Shown in pieces: positions 4,828-5,350 of a DNA stretch of 5,350 nt. How positions within the stretch are numbered: the first letter of the stretch is position 1; the number at the start of each line of letters is the position of its first letter. The stretch is from Phycisphaeraceae bacterium (GTDB lineage Bacteria > Planctomycetota > Phycisphaerae > Phycisphaerales > UBA1924). The stretch covers positions 1 to 5,350 of the forward strand of contig WUAK01000201.1 in the NCBI GenBank assembly GCA_009827205.1. The letters are read 5' to 3'. Both the position numbers and the translations under genes were made by a program. The notes beneath the pieces are model-generated. The model worked only from the letters and a program-made list of their open reading frames with translations. It had not been told where the DNA came from and did not search any database.

Positions 4828-5350
4828 CTATTCGGACCTATAGGGCGAGTTACTCAGATAGATCTCGAGCCGGTCGCGGTACCTCTGCGCCTGCGTGGGC
4901 GGGGCCATCTCGATGCACCTTCGCTGCCACTCGACGGCCTGGTCGAAATCGCCCGCCTCGGCGAGGCTCGCGGCGTAGGTGGAGATCGCAGCGACCTCTG
5001 TCCAGTTGGACAACTCGCATGCACGTCGCGCAAGATCAACGGCGCGGGAGCCATCGCGGATCGACGCATCCGGTGATGTCGCAAGAAGCCAGGCAAGGTT
5101 GTTGAGCGCCTGGAATTGAGCAGGGTTGAGTTCCACGGCTCGGTTCAGATCGGCCACGGCTTCAGTATTTTGTCCGAGATTCATATACGACAGGGCTCTG
5201 CCAGCCAGAGCCTCAGAATCCCGAATACTTCGCTGCTCATCGGCCACGCCCTCGGGGAGCACAAGATCCAGAGCAGCGGTGTAATCCTGCGACGCCAGGC
5301 TGTACTGACCGATCGCGTTCAGGAGTGAGCCCCGGCCCGTGTACGCCTCC
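4828..5350 (-). CDS. TPR-repeat protein, C-terminal part (5' end outside window)
   Basis: The frame is open from the stop (TAG at 4828-4830) to the window edge, giving 173 residues of a longer protein. The GTG at 5260-5262 is not the start, because clear TPR sequence continues upstream of it (AYTGRGSLLNAIGQYSLASQ). Helix pairs with TPR spacing are visible. Residues 2-30 form one unit. Residues 45-76 form a good unit (EALAGRALSYMNLGQ, AVADLNRAVELNP). Residues 79-116 carry ALNNLAWLLATSPD followed by RDGSRAVDLARRACEL. Residues 120-150 form a last unit (AASLAEAGDFDQAVEWQRR). The LAWLLATSPD...RDG unit is typical of planctomycete TPR proteins, some of which are fused to Ser/Thr kinases or other domains, so the missing N-terminus decides the function. 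TPRs mediate protein-protein contacts. No signal peptide or membrane segment can be judged from this fragment. The gene ends 219 bases before the FG-GAP start. Confidence 0.88.
   Translation of the reverse strand, partial: EAYTGRGSLLNAIGQYSLASQDYTAALDLVLPEGVADEQRSIRDSEALAGRALSYMNLGQNTEAVADLNRAVELNPAQFQALNNLAWLLATSPDASIRDGSRAVDLARRACELSNWTEVAAISTYAASLAEAGDFDQAVEWQRRCIEMAPPTQAQRYRDRLEIYLSNSPYRSE

Noticed and set aside
4447..5076. Plus-strand open frame of 209 codons spanning the FG-GAP start, the intergenic gap and the TPR gene
   Set aside because: It overlaps two well-supported minus-strand genes and the control region between them, and its translation is Arg/His/Pro-rich without any domain. 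It is a high-GC shadow frame.
4828..5262. TPR gene starting at the GTG at 5260-5262
   Set aside because: The frame stays open to the window edge, and the residues upstream of the GTG form another TPR-like helix pair, so the real start is outside the window.

Overview
The window (about 60% GC by eye) looks like a chromosomal piece of a planctomycete, most likely of the Phycisphaerae. This is inferred from protein style, not from a marker gene. The clues are a C-terminal PAP-CTERM/PEP-CTERM sorting tail ending in RRRR, two secreted proteins closing with the same two-loop dockerin-like module that begins and ends near a cysteine, a long FG-GAP/VCBS + ASPIC/UnbV protein, and a TPR protein carrying the phrase LAWLLATSPD.

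Layout. Bases 1-170 (+) are the 3' end of a gene for a secreted protein with a P-domain-like (proprotein convertase type) beta domain and a PEP-CTERM tail. Bases 171-391 form a convergent intergenic region packed with four consecutive stem-loops. The outer two look like intrinsic terminators, one for each flanking gene. The other three genes are on the minus strand. The first (2503 to 392) encodes an exported vanadium-dependent haloperoxidase-family protein of 703 aa with an intact vanadate/phosphate pocket and a C-terminal dockerin-like module. The second (4608 to 2794) encodes an exported 604-aa protein with seven calcium-loop FG-GAP/VCBS motifs, an ASPIC/UnbV domain and a second dockerin-like module. 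The third (from beyond base 5350 down to 4828) is the C-terminal part of a TPR-repeat protein.

The intergenic gaps (290 and 219 bp) are too long for a tight operon. Each holds a plausible but weak sigma70-like promoter overlapped by a dyad. The gap before the FG-GAP gene also has two stem-loops in its presumed leader, the last one abutting the Shine-Dalgarno sequence. The two dockerin genes share the same start layout (AGGGAG, six bases, ATG).

Working together: everything except the TPR protein is predicted to be exported. The haloperoxidase and the propeller protein carry matching C-terminal modules, while the upstream P-domain protein carries a different sorting tag. The simplest reading is a neighbourhood of cell-surface or extracellular proteins, with the haloperoxidase and FG-GAP protein possibly tethered to a common partner. 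No cohesin, sortase, exosortase or regulator gene lies in the window. I do not see a clearly new defence or mobile system. The most notable items are the dockerin-tagged haloperoxidase, its paired neighbour and the dense stem-loop clusters.
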